Positions 26,524 to 35,435 of a stretch of DNA of 64,000 nucleotides are shown piece after piece. Positions within the stretch are counted from its first letter, which is position 1. Every line of letters begins with the position of its first letter. Origin of the DNA: CAISCU01 sp051861545 (lineage in GTDB: Bacteria > Bacteroidota > Bacteroidia > UKL13-3). Both the position numbers and the translations under genes were made by a program. The notes below the pieces were generated by a model, which had not been told where the DNA came from, searched no databases, and saw nothing but the letters and a program-made list of their open reading frames with translations. The DNA is taken from assembly GCA_051861545.1 (NCBI GenBank), contig JBIMKP010000014.1, positions 1 to 64,000 on the forward strand, read 5' to 3'.

Positions 26524-27542
26524 ATTTTATTTAATAATTCTTTTAATAATAACTCAACAATCCAATCTTCTTTAATTGTTTTACCATCATGCCATTTGAT
26601 ATTTTGATCCCAAAATCCAGGACAATTATCATAAGCCTCATGAGAATACCCGTAGCTAATTTCAACAATAAGTGGATTATTATTTGTATCAAAAACATAA
26701 TCGTAAACGCCAACCTGCAAACCTAATTTTTGGTTAATGTTAAAGGAATTTTTAATACATCTTTCATCAAAAAGTTCTTTTTCAAATGCAAAATTACCAC
26801 TACCTGAAGCCCGGAAATCACCCTTTCTTACATATCTTTTGAGTCCAAATGCTTTATCGCCAATAACAATAATTCGAATATCTGAATCATTATTTGGAAT
26901 AAAATCTTGAAAATAAACATATCCAACCTCATTTGCTCCTAGCCTAGCGTAATCTGGCAACCATACTAATCGAATAATTCCTTTAATTATTTCCCAAAAA
27001 GAAACTTTACCATTTTTAAACTTTCTGAATCTTTCTTTTAAACTCCCCCAATTATCATATTTAGGAAAACCAGAACTGAAAGCTTTTTTTACAATTGAAA
27101 TTCCTTTCTTATGTGAACTTACAAGCTTGACATTTTGTGACCCGGCCCCTCCTCTTAATTTAAAAACTTTAGGGAATGTTGTTGAATTTACCCAACTTAA
27201 AGCTTCATTTAAATCAAAAAACACATAAGTAGGTACCATCGGTGCACCAATTGATTCCAATAGATATTTTTGTGCTACTTTGTCATCGAAATGCCATGCT
27301 GTTTTGAAATTTGGAAAAACTACAAAACCAGTATGCTCAAATGCAAACAGAATTTGTTTTGCTATAATGTTGTCTTTGTGATTCCCTTGATTAAAATGCC
27401 ACATTAAAGCATTACAATCTTTCAAATCATTAATAATATTGTTGGAATAACAATTAACTAATTTATACGGAATATTTTGTTTTTCACAATAACTTCTCCA
27501 TCTGCTATGAAAACCAAAAGAACTGTTATGAATTGCGATCAT
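26520..27542 (-). CDS. ATP-grasp ligase-like protein
   Basis: 340-residue protein with the ATP-grasp layout: FPKVFKLRGGAGSQNVKLV (about 123-141) as the ATP lysine and glycine-rich loop, FIPNNDSDIRIIVIGDKAFG (about 233-252) and the metal-binding end DNNPLIVEISYGYS-like segment. The best-known relatives (RimK, carbamoyl phosphate and peptide ligases) join a carboxylate to an amine through an acyl phosphate. It overlaps the AsnB gene by 17 bases. Together they suggest that a carboxyl group of the polysaccharide, such as GalNAcA or a nonulosonic acid, is amidated or joined to an amino acid. Substrates unknown. Confidence 0.82.
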   Translation of the reverse strand: MIAIHNSSFGFHSRWRSYCEKQNIPYKLVNCYSNNIINDLKDCNALMWHFNQGNHKDNIIAKQILFAFEHTGFVVFPNFKTAWHFDDKVAQKYLLESIGAPMVPTYVFFDLNEALSWVNSTTFPKVFKLRGGAGSQNVKLVSSHKKGISIVKKAFSSGFPKYDNWGSLKERFRKFKNGKVSFWEIIKGIIRLVWLPDYARLGANEVGYVYFQDFIPNNDSDIRIIVIGDKAFGLKRYVRKGDFRASGSGNFAFEKELFDERCIKNSFNINQKLGLQVGVYDYVFDTNNNPLIVEISYGYSHEAYDNCPGFWDQNIKWHDGKTIKEDWIVELLLKELLNKI

Positions 27543-29433
27543 TATCTAAATATTGTTGTGCCCAAACTTCAAAAGTAAAAATTTGCCAAATTGCATCTAT
27601 TTGGGAAATTTCAGCTTTATTAATATTTATTAACCATTTTTCAACTGGTTCGATTTTAAAGATTTTTCTTTTAATTACTCCAGGCTTAATTTTTGTATCC
27701 CATAATAATTTAAATTCTTCAGTACCAAAAAATTCCCGCAATGGTACGCTAAAACCTTGCTTTTTCCTATAAGAAAATCTTGAATTAAATATTTTGCTGC
27801 AAATTTCTTTTAGAATAAATTTCCCTTCCATCTTTGATTTTTTTTTCCGAATTAGATGTTTATTTTCTATTGAAAGTGCTAAATTGACTAAATAATTATC
27901 TAAAAAAGGTACTCGATTCTCAATTGAAAAAGCCATTGACATTTTATCTTGACGCATAAGTAAATCTGGTAAATATGTTGCAATATCATATTTGCGGTAT
28001 AAATTACTTTTTTTAGTGAAAGAAGATAAAATTAACTTTCTTTCTTTTATCGCATTCTCAAAATTAAAATCTGGTTTAGTTTCTTTAATAACCCCAATGT
28101 TCCCAAATGAAGATGCCATTATTATTCTATTTTCCTTTTTTAAATACCTACTTAAAAAGTTAACCAAATATTTTCTATTTTGGATTATCTTTAAGAGAAA
28201 TCTCTTTGAAAAAAACGGATGTTCTTCAAAGTCTAAAAATCTAGAATACCCTGCCAAAGTTTCATCTGCGCCTTCTCCACTTAATAAAACAGTTACATGA
28301 GATTTAGCTTTTTCACTTAAAAGAAATAAACCTATAGTATTGGGGTGATTTATTGGTTGCTCGAAATGCCATGTTGCTTTTTCAAAGACATCGAAATAAT
28401 ATTCTGAATTTAATTTATACTTATGACTTTTAATATTTAAAAATTTAGCAACATCATCGATATATGACTCCTCATTAAACTTCTTATTATCAAATAATAT
28501 TGATATAGTCTCCAAATTATTTCCATTATTGTGCTTATTAGCAAAAAAAGTAATCATTGAAGAGTCAATACCACCAGAAAGTTGACTACCTAATTTTACG
28601 TCACTTAACATTTGATTTTGAACACTTCTTTCTAGGGCTTTTGAATAAGTTTCCTCAATAACTGAGTCATTAATTTCTAAACGACCGTCATTGTTCAAAT
28701 TATAATATTGTATTTCTTTTGATTCACCATTTTCCGAAATTTCTAAATAAGTTCCTTGATTTAAATTCCTAATATTCTTAAATAAAGTTTTGTTTATCAA
28801 ATTTCTAAACATTAAATACTCATCTAAATTTGCATGGTCTAATTCAAATTTAAAATTTGATAATGCTTTAAAACTTTTTATCTCTGAACTAAAAGCTAAC
28901 CGAGTTTCATCTTCAAAAACATATAATGGTTTTATTCCAAATCGATCTCTTATCAGATATAACTTTTTAATTTTTGAATCCCAAATGCAAATTGAAAACA
29001 TACCATTCAATTTATTTAGCATTATTTCAATACCATAAATTAAATAAAGATTAAGTACAATTTCTGTGTCTGTATTACTTTTAAATTTACAACCTTTATC
29101 TAGTAAATCATCCTTAAAATCAAAGGCATTGTATATCTCACCATTTAACATTAACACTACACTTTCATCCATACTTAACATTGGTTGATGTCCGTTTTCA
29201 GATAAATCAAGTATACTTAATCTATTAAAACCTAAAATTACATTTGATGGATTTGAAAAATTAAAATCCATATCAAACGAACAAGATTCAACCTTATTTA
29301 AATTTGAATTTACTGCAACAATACCAGAATCATCAGGTCCTCTATGCTTTTGAAGCCTTAACATCTCTCTTATTGTAATTTTGGAGGATTCCAAATCACC
29401 TGTTTTTAAAAAATAACCGCTTAATCCGCACAT
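27526..29433 (-). CDS. asnB: Glutamine-hydrolysing asparagine synthetase-like amidotransferase
   Basis: 635-residue two-domain enzyme. The N-terminal Ntn glutaminase begins MCGLSGYF with nucleophile Cys2 and contains the RHRGPDDSG-like loop and the NGEIYN motif. The synthetase domain has the PP-loop SGGIDSS (286-292). AsnB-type enzymes adenylate a carboxylate and add ammonia from glutamine. Members in capsule loci (WbpS type) amidate uronic acids such as GalNAcA; UDP-GalNAcA is predicted here from 54442 and 55501. It overlaps the ATP-grasp gene and is one base from CapA. A true asparagine role is possible but less likely. Confidence 0.9.
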   Translation of the reverse strand: MCGLSGYFLKTGDLESSKITIREMLRLQKHRGPDDSGIVAVNSNLNKVESCSFDMDFNFSNPSNVILGFNRLSILDLSENGHQPMLSMDESVVLMLNGEIYNAFDFKDDLLDKGCKFKSNTDTEIVLNLYLIYGIEIMLNKLNGMFSICIWDSKIKKLYLIRDRFGIKPLYVFEDETRLAFSSEIKSFKALSNFKFELDHANLDEYLMFRNLINKTLFKNIRNLNQGTYLEISENGESKEIQYYNLNNDGRLEINDSVIEETYSKALERSVQNQMLSDVKLGSQLSGGIDSSMITFFANKHNNGNNLETISILFDNKKFNEESYIDDVAKFLNIKSHKYKLNSEYYFDVFEKATWHFEQPINHPNTIGLFLLSEKAKSHVTVLLSGEGADETLAGYSRFLDFEEHPFFSKRFLLKIIQNRKYLVNFLSRYLKKENRIIMASSFGNIGVIKETKPDFNFENAIKERKLILSSFTKKSNLYRKYDIATYLPDLLMRQDKMSMAFSIENRVPFLDNYLVNLALSIENKHLIRKKKSKMEGKFILKEICSKIFNSRFSYRKKQGFSVPLREFFGTEEFKLLWDTKIKPGVIKRKIFKIEPVEKWLININKAEISQIDAIWQIFTFEVWAQQYLDNDRNS

Positions 29434-29434
29434 T

Positions 29435-30562
29435 TTATTTATGTTTAGTTAATGAACCTAACAAAATATCCCTATGTGATTCACAGCGAATGAGATTTGA
29501 AAACAAGAGTTTTTTGTTTTTGCCTATTAAACTTGGTAAAAATCCTCTTTTATGCAGTCTTGGTAAAACTTTACCTATATAAGGTTGTACCAATGTATTA
29601 ATAACAGAAGAGCAAGTTGAGACATACTCATTGAACTTCCTATTCAACAATTCATCGTTTTGTATAACTATATTTAATTCTTGAACATTTTCAAGAAAAG
29701 GTCTTTTATCTTTAACAAAATAAACCCCGATGTTATTATTATTTTGTTCTACAAATTCAAGTTCAAAGGTAATCTCTTTATTGCTATGAAAATTCAATCT
29801 AACTAGCATCCCATAGTTCCATGGTTTATCTTGAATTTTATTATAATCAAAGCAAAAATTACCAAGACCATAAAAAATTGGAGCTTTTTTATAAACCTCA
29901 TAACCTGAAATTATGTGTGAGTGATGCCCTATAACAGCACTTGCACCGGCATCTACAAAAAAACGATACCACTTTTTCATTCTGGGACTTGGTAAATTAT
30001 AATGTTCATGGCCGCCATGAACATTTACTATTATAAAATCTGTTTTATTTTTAAGTTCTGAAATAGTATTGAATGTATCTGCTAGGTCAATCGGATTGCA
30101 GCCTGGCTCATTTCCAAAAGTTGTAGCCCATTCACTTTCAGCTAAATTTATAAATGCAAAGCTAAAATTTTCAATTTTTTTAATAATCGGTTTTGAAGCT
30201 TCCTTTATGTTTAAACCGCTTCCCATCCATTGTATTCCATGGGCTTTAAGAGCTTTGTAGCTGTTTTCTAATCCTTTTTTACCATAATCTAAAAAGTGAT
30301 TGTTTGCAGTTGCTACTAATTCACAATTTAAATGTTTAATTATTTGGACTGTTAGAGGGTTAGCTTTGAGATGTGGTCCTGTTTTCTGAATTTTGTCTCC
30401 TTCGTTAGTTAGCGGACATTCTAACTCAATGATGTTATAATTGTTATGGATAAAAAATGGTAAAACTTCTGCAAAAAGTAATTCCCACTCATTTTTTTTA
30501 ATTATTTCATTTTCGATTCTTGTCCCTGGACAAAAATCTCCTGTAAATCCTATTCTTACCAT
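29435..30562 (-). CDS. CapA/PGA_cap-family metallophosphoesterase-like protein
   Basis: 375-residue member of the CapA family. The metal site is recognisable as GFTGDFCPG (5-13), ANNHFLDYG, NVHGGHEH and GHHSHI, and the structure is a calcineurin-like fold. In Bacillus, CapA acts in poly-gamma-glutamate capsule formation; in polysaccharide loci its role is not settled. It has no signal peptide. With AsnB, ATP-grasp and the methyltransferase it forms a block that could add amino acids or amides to the polymer. It is 29 bases from the deacetylase-like gene upstream. Confidence 0.85.
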   Translation of the reverse strand: MVRIGFTGDFCPGTRIENEIIKKNEWELLFAEVLPFFIHNNYNIIELECPLTNEGDKIQKTGPHLKANPLTVQIIKHLNCELVATANNHFLDYGKKGLENSYKALKAHGIQWMGSGLNIKEASKPIIKKIENFSFAFINLAESEWATTFGNEPGCNPIDLADTFNTISELKNKTDFIIVNVHGGHEHYNLPSPRMKKWYRFFVDAGASAVIGHHSHIISGYEVYKKAPIFYGLGNFCFDYNKIQDKPWNYGMLVRLNFHSNKEITFELEFVEQNNNNIGVYFVKDKRPFLENVQELNIVIQNDELLNRKFNEYVSTCSSVINTLVQPYIGKVLPRLHKRGFLPSLIGKNKKLLFSNLIRCESHRDILLGSLTKHK

Positions 30563-30591
30563 TTATAAAACCATTTGTCTTTTAATATCCA

Positions 30592-31740
30592 TTAATTAAT
30601 TTTAGAAAAATTATCATTTGTTATTAAATCACCTAATTGGTCTGTTGTCATAAATTCTACTTCTGGGTACTTAAATAATATTTTACTCAACAAGGTTTTT
30701 AACATTTCTAAATTATTAGTTCTGTTTTTTATACTCAGAGAACCTATAAAATTCAGTCTATGGGAACTAATTATTGCTGGGTTATTCCAGAAAAAAGCTC
30801 TATCTATTTGATCAAGACAATCAGTAACACAATTACTCTTTTTATTTGCAAGTGATGGTTCAAAATCACAATTTCTTATTAAAAGGGTTTGATTAAAACT
30901 GTTTTTACGTCCCATAAAATTTCTTTTCCCTTTTTCCTTAATCAACTCTCTTTTATAAAAAGGATATAATTGAAATGATTGACCTTGAATATATTTCACT
31001 CCACCCAATGAAAGAATACCCTCAACATTTTCGTCCCAAATGAAATTATTTGCTATAAATGATTTTGACTTAAAACCAAATAATTGTTCAAATATTTCTA
31101 AACCATCTAAAATTGCATTTTTCACAAAATCTAACTCTTGTAAATTACTGTAATTACATCCAGCCATTGATTGTATTTTGAGACTATTTCCTTCTAAGCG
31201 CTTTTCCATTCCCCAAAATTTATAATCAAACATTTTCTGAATTAATGAATCTGATTTTAATAAATTCAACCATAATGAGACATTGAGATGCTCTCTACCA
31301 TGGTATTGAGGATGAAATATCTTTTCAGAAATCCCCTCTTTCCATAATTCAAATGATTTCTCTTTCCCTGGTGAATTTTTAAATGTTTCTGTTACTAATT
31401 CATAATGATATTCTTGAAAATTATGAAGTTCTATTTTACCAAAATTAGGATTTGCAACTAAACAATTTGCGGTAATTATTGGCGGATTACCATGAGAATC
31501 CTTAAATTTTAATAAAACATCATATAGCGCATCTAAATCCTCCTCGCTCTCCAAACTATCAAACAAATGATATGGTAAAAGATTTATATCAAACTGTCTT
31601 AAAATTTCATTGTTAACTTCATTAGAAATTGACCTAATACTTCCCCAATCGTCTGATTCGAAAACAATAATCTTTCTTTTAGTTTTCCAACCAGGAATAC
31701 TAAGAATATTTCTTTTTATATCGTCTGCAAAATTTCTCAT
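30592..31740 (-). CDS. Polysaccharide (de)acetylase-like protein, copy 2
   Basis: 382-residue paralogue of 22154. It keeps the FESDDWGS motif (about 27-34), HGREHLNVS and the C-terminal SSHRLNFIG, plus the shared start with IPGWKTKRK. It is clearly diverged from copy 1, so the duplication is not recent. Two copies in one locus suggest two different amide positions, as in the diamino sugars predicted here (diamino hexose, Leg, FucNAc). It lies six bases downstream of the UDP-GlcNAc 2-epimerase gene. Confidence 0.75.
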   Translation of the reverse strand: MRNFADDIKRNILSIPGWKTKRKIIVFESDDWGSIRSISNEVNNEILRQFDINLLPYHLFDSLESEEDLDALYDVLLKFKDSHGNPPIITANCLVANPNFGKIELHNFQEYHYELVTETFKNSPGKEKSFELWKEGISEKIFHPQYHGREHLNVSLWLNLLKSDSLIQKMFDYKFWGMEKRLEGNSLKIQSMAGCNYSNLQELDFVKNAILDGLEIFEQLFGFKSKSFIANNFIWDENVEGILSLGGVKYIQGQSFQLYPFYKRELIKEKGKRNFMGRKNSFNQTLLIRNCDFEPSLANKKSNCVTDCLDQIDRAFFWNNPAIISSHRLNFIGSLSIKNRTNNLEMLKTLLSKILFKYPEVEFMTTDQLGDLITNDNFSKIN

Positions 31741-31746
31741 TTATTA

Positions 31747-32895
31747 TCATTCACTCCAGACTACTCGTTTAATGTAACTTGTATAACTTAATATTATTCT
31801 AATCATTTTATCTGACACATTTGGCATACTGTAGTCATCAATTGTTCTATAAATTCTTACAGGAAAGCTTTTTTCGAAAGCTAATTGTGTCAATCCTTGA
31901 AGAATTCTTTCTTTATCTAAACCAACCATCATAACAGCGGTTTCTTCCATGGCTTCCGGTCTTTCATGAGCTTCTCGTATATTTAAAGCAGAAAAGTTTA
32001 AAATAGAACTTTCTTCCGAAATTGTTCCACTATCAGATAATACTGCAAATGAATTGATTTGAAGCGCATTGTAATCATTGAAACCCATTGGCTTTAAAAA
32101 CTGAATTTCAGGTCTCATTGCAATAGATTTACTTTCTATCATATTGCGAGTTCTTGGATGTGTACTAACTATGATTGGATATTGATATATTTCAGCTATT
32201 GAATTCAAACTTTCCATCAAATTACGAAAGTTTTTATCACTACTTATATTTTCTTCCCTGTGCGCTGAAACAACAAAGTATTTACCTTTTTCTAAAGATA
32301 GCTTATTTAAAATCTCACTGTTTTTAATACTTACTAGGTAATGATTTAAAACTTCATACATTGGTGAACCTGTTTTAATGATTCTATCAGCAGGAAGTCC
32401 TTCCCTTAAAAGATATTCTCGTGCAATATCGCTATAGGTCAAATTAATATCAGCTATGTGGTCTACAATTTTTCTGTTAGTCTCTTCAGGTACACGTTGG
32501 TCAAAACATCTATTACCTGCTTCCATGTGAAATATAGGAATATGACGTTTTTTTGCAGGAATAGCACATAAACAACTATTAGTATCCCCTAAAACCAAGA
32601 ATGCATCGGGTTTTAAATCCGCAAGTAAGGCATCTATTTTAATCAAAATTTGACCTACTGTCTCGGCAGCAGTTGTCCCAGCAGCGTTTAGAAAGTAATC
32701 AGGTTTACGAATGCCTAAATCATCAAAGAAAATTTGATTCAATTCGTAATCATAATTCTGTCCGGTATGCACAATTACATGTTCAATTGCAGGAGAATCG
32801 TCCATTTTAGCCATCACACGAGATAGTCGAATGATTTCTGGACGTGTTCCAACTACCGTTACTAGTTTAAGTTTATTTATTGTTGTATTATTCAT
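31747..32895 (-). CDS. capG: UDP-N-acetylglucosamine 2-epimerase family, CapG/WbjD-like
   Basis: 382-residue non-hydrolysing 2-epimerase (GT-B fold). Signature segments are GTRPEIIRLSRVM (about 16-28), HTGQNYD, EAGNRCFDQRVPEETNRKI and SDSGTISEE. In the CapE/F/G pathway the last enzyme converts UDP-2-acetamido-2,6-dideoxy-L-talose (UDP-L-PneNAc) to UDP-L-FucNAc. The presence of CapE (35428) and CapF (33369) homologues favours CapG over a WecB role. A 473-base spacer separates it from capF, unusual in this tight operon. Confidence 0.92.
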   Translation of the reverse strand: MNNTTINKLKLVTVVGTRPEIIRLSRVMAKMDDSPAIEHVIVHTGQNYDYELNQIFFDDLGIRKPDYFLNAAGTTAAETVGQILIKIDALLADLKPDAFLVLGDTNSCLCAIPAKKRHIPIFHMEAGNRCFDQRVPEETNRKIVDHIADINLTYSDIAREYLLREGLPADRIIKTGSPMYEVLNHYLVSIKNSEILNKLSLEKGKYFVVSAHREENISSDKNFRNLMESLNSIAEIYQYPIIVSTHPRTRNMIESKSIAMRPEIQFLKPMGFNDYNALQINSFAVLSDSGTISEESSILNFSALNIREAHERPEAMEETAVMMVGLDKERILQGLTQLAFEKSFPVRIYRTIDDYSMPNVSDKMIRIILSYTSYIKRVVWSE

Positions 32896-33368
32896 ATTTT
32901 ATTTAGCAAATATCTTTCAGCGGTCAGCAATTAGCATTCAGTTTTTTTCAGTCAGCTAATAGTTAATTTCTTATATTTAAAATTAATGAAGTCAACATTT
33001 TTTTATTTGTTGATTTTGTTCAATTAAGGTTTAATAATCTAATTTTTGAAAGAAATTTAGTTCGTAACTTGAAAAAATTAAATACCCTGTTTCACTAACA
33101 TAAGCAAAACTTATTTGAAAAAACTAACAAAATATGCATCACTTTCTCTGCACCAGCCAATAATGAAATAAATGAAGTAAACTTTCAAATTTGATATTTT
33201 AAACCTAAAATTTCTACTTTAGGAAAACCTTGAGTAAGCATATAAATGCGAAGGGTTATTTGATGGCTTTTTCCCAAACTGTTAAACTTCCGAAGTCTTT
33301 AATTTTTGCATTAACAGTGCTTTGTGATTAACTTAATGTTAACTGCCAGCTGAATACCAACAGCTTTA
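32896..33368. other. 473-base spacer inside the FucNAc gene set
   Basis: No gene is visible on either strand. The part next to capG has degenerate TCAGC/GTCAGC-rich words (about 32918-32960), and a small palindrome ACTTCCGAAGT lies near 33286-33296. Both are of the kind seen in Bacteroidetes spacers. The stretch may be the remains of a lost gene or a place for an internal promoter; no good TTTG / TAnnTTTG pair was found for the minus strand. Confidence 0.5.
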
Positions 33369-34499
33369 TCAAACAACTTCAAAAAAAGTATCAGGGTCAG
33401 CTGGGTCGTAAAACTCATTGATCCAGAAAATGGTGTACAATTCTTCCTCTCCGATATTTTTTATGTTATGCGTGTACCATATTGGCATATCAACATATGC
33501 AGGTTCACTTCCATCTAGGTATAAATCAAAGACTTCATTAGTTCCAATTTGTCTCAGTTGAATTAATGCTTTGCCTTTGATCACTGCGAATCGTTCAATT
33601 TTCCGGGTATGAAAATGATTTCCTCTAGTAATTTGAGGCACCGTAGTTGAAAATGATACTTGGCCCCCAATATTTAACCTTATTATTTCGGTAAATGCAC
33701 CTCTAGGATCTTTATGACTCACAAATTTGACTGGAAAGTGTGCTTTGATAGGCATGTAACACCTAAAAGTATTAAAAAGTAAATAATCCAATGAGGTACT
33801 TAGCTCTGGTATTATTCCATTTTCTTGATACGAAGTTTGGAAATTTGTAATTTTATTCAACAGGTTTAACAATGTAATTTCATGATGGTGTTTGACAAAA
33901 ATTGTTTCTTGAAACGAATCTTTATTGAAAGCATTTTCAATTTGAATAATAAACTCATTTACCAATTCACCCACATAAATTAGATTTAATTGACTATCAC
34001 CATTTACTGTTGGAGTTTCTCCATGTGATAATTGATGGCAAAAAGTGGCTACTACTGAATTATAATAAGGGTGACCAAAAGGTCCAAATACATTTGGAAT
34101 TACTAATCCTGTAAATTTCGCTTGTTTTTTTGAAGCCCAATTTATAAATAATTCACGACCTTCTTTTTTTGATTTTCCATATAAATTATCTTTTTCTTCT
34201 TGGGTAGAAGAGGAGAATAAAATGTGGGGTTTCGAATTGGTCCTTTCTAAGGAAGCAATAAGTTTCTGAACCAATGATATATTAGTATTGTAAATGATAT
34301 TTGCATCATTGTGCCTATTCATTGCAGCTAAATGAACAATTACATCACAGCTACTTACAAAAGCATCTAAATCATTTTCAACATCAAAATATTCTTTTTT
34401 GAAAGCAATTCGCTCAAATTTATCTGGAGTTAATCCAAGAGTATTATAAATATGTTTGCCTATAAATCCGGCTTGTCCGGTGATTCCTATTTTTAACAT
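33369..34499 (-). CDS. capF: CapF/WbjC bifunctional UDP-sugar reductase
   Basis: 376-residue enzyme with an N-terminal NAD(P)-binding SDR domain (GITGQAGFIGKHI at 4-16; HLAAMNRH; YGKSKKEG with the catalytic Tyr/Lys) and a C-terminal cupin domain (about 250-376; RGNHFHTRKIERFAVIKG with metal-binding His). In S. aureus CapF the cupin epimerises at C3 and the SDR domain reduces C4 to UDP-L-6-deoxy-talosamine. It is expected between CapE and CapG, both present here. The size matches the family (about 370). Confidence 0.94.
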   Translation of the reverse strand: MLKIGITGQAGFIGKHIYNTLGLTPDKFERIAFKKEYFDVENDLDAFVSSCDVIVHLAAMNRHNDANIIYNTNISLVQKLIASLERTNSKPHILFSSSTQEEKDNLYGKSKKEGRELFINWASKKQAKFTGLVIPNVFGPFGHPYYNSVVATFCHQLSHGETPTVNGDSQLNLIYVGELVNEFIIQIENAFNKDSFQETIFVKHHHEITLLNLLNKITNFQTSYQENGIIPELSTSLDYLLFNTFRCYMPIKAHFPVKFVSHKDPRGAFTEIIRLNIGGQVSFSTTVPQITRGNHFHTRKIERFAVIKGKALIQLRQIGTNEVFDLYLDGSEPAYVDMPIWYTHNIKNIGEEELYTIFWINEFYDPADPDTFFEVV

Positions 34500-34520
34500 T
34501 TTTTTTACTGGTAATTAGTG

Positions 34521-34537
34521 ACTAGTAACAAGTGATT
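34521..34537 (+). repeat. Left 17-bp inverted repeat of a decayed element
   Basis: ACTAGTAACAAGTGATT at 34521-34537 is the exact reverse complement of 34985-35001. The pair brackets the dead four-helix-bundle reading frame. The outer and inner flanks do not match well, so the repeat is sharply bounded. Confidence 0.75.
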
Positions 34538-34560
34538 AAGTAATTGCGATTGGTTAAAAG

Positions 34561-34917
34561 TTATTTGTTTTGAATGTCAAGTGATTTGATTAAACCGTAT
34601 AACATTTTTAATATCATTGTTAGTTCATTAGTCTATTCTATTTGGATGTCTAGAGAAATATAGTTTAAATTAACAGAAATAATTAATTGTGTTTCTATTT
34701 CAGCATTAATTGCTAAAGATATATAGAAACTGTCTAAATTCTGTTTTGTTTCTTCTCGCTGCTCCTTAAGCAATATTTGATGGAATGAATATGGCTGCTC
34801 TCCTTATTTGTGAAGTTAAACCATACATTTCTTCTTTTGGAAAAGAATTAGTTTGTTTATATACAAAAGTTAGAAAGTCAATTGACTTTTTCAAACATCT
34901 AAATCTTAATGCTTCAT
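34561..34917 (-). pseudogene. Decayed four-helix-bundle protein (TIGR02436-type)
   Basis: Reading the minus strand from the ATG at 34917 and allowing two single-base shifts gives a recognisable four-helix-bundle protein of about 118 residues: KDLDVW-KKSIDF near the start, NSFPKEEMYGLTSQIRRAA, then IPSNIA-stop-GAARRNKTEFRQFL and NAEIETQLIIS. Damage: TAA at codon 4, one base lost in the TGG of codon 9, TAA where the family Glu of SNIAEG should be, one extra base near codon 68, and a TAG near codon 96. The final TAA is at 34561. Intact members are common in Bacteroidetes polysaccharide loci and resemble proteins encoded in 23S rRNA insertions. This copy is surely dead. Confidence 0.88.
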
Positions 34918-34984
34918 TCTTGGACCTTGATACTTATTGTTTGTAACTATTTATTTGTAAAAACTTAACTAATTACTAATAACC

Positions 34985-35001
34985 AATCACTTGTTACTAG
35001 T
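34985..35001 (-). repeat. Right 17-bp inverted repeat of a decayed element
   Basis: AATCACTTGTTACTAGT, a perfect 17 of 17 match to the reverse complement of 34521-34537. Together they bound a 481-base piece lying between capF and the cupin gene. Confidence 0.75.
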
Positions 35002-35003
35002 TA

Positions 35004-35435
35004 TTATAATTGCCAAGTATTAATATCAAATTTAATATTATCTGTGGCGGCTTCTTGAATAGTAAAGTTAGAGAAAACCATTAATTTGGAGTTTTCTTCT
35101 AAGGCCTTTATACCATTGGCATAACCAGGGGGGATATAAAGCACTTTACTCTCAGCTTCACTTAGGACTATTCTTTCTACATGTAAATTGGGGGATGGAT
35201 TTTCCCAATTATCAGGTAAAACCAATCCAATTAAAAAACTTCCTCTTACAATAAAAAACCACTTGCTTTCTTTTTGGTGAGCTTGCCAAGCTCGAAAAGG
35301 GTTTTCCGGAAAATTTTCAACAGCATAAAAACGTTTAACTAATGACATGTCAAATTCATTTACATGGAATAATTTGCCTCTATTATCCGAAAATATTCCA
35401 CCTTCAATAAGTTTGAAATTTTGAGAATTAGTCAA
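35004..35435 (-). CDS. Cupin-type sugar epimerase-like protein (WxcM/RmlC-like)
   Basis: 143-residue single-domain cupin. Segments IEGGIFSDNRGKLFHVNEF (9-27), QAHQKESKWFFIVRGSFLIG and IPPGYANGIKALEENSKLMV match the dTDP-sugar 3,5-epimerase-like / WxcM-like fold. In loci with CapE and CapF such a gene often lies between them. It overlaps capE by eight bases. A catalytic role (isomerisation of a keto-sugar) is likely but not proven, because CapF has its own cupin domain; a redundant or different step is possible. Confidence 0.82.
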   Translation of the reverse strand: MTNSQNFKLIEGGIFSDNRGKLFHVNEFDMSLVKRFYAVENFPENPFRAWQAHQKESKWFFIVRGSFLIGLVLPDNWENPSPNLHVERIVLSEAESKVLYIPPGYANGIKALEENSKLMVFSNFTIQEAATDNIKFDINTWQL

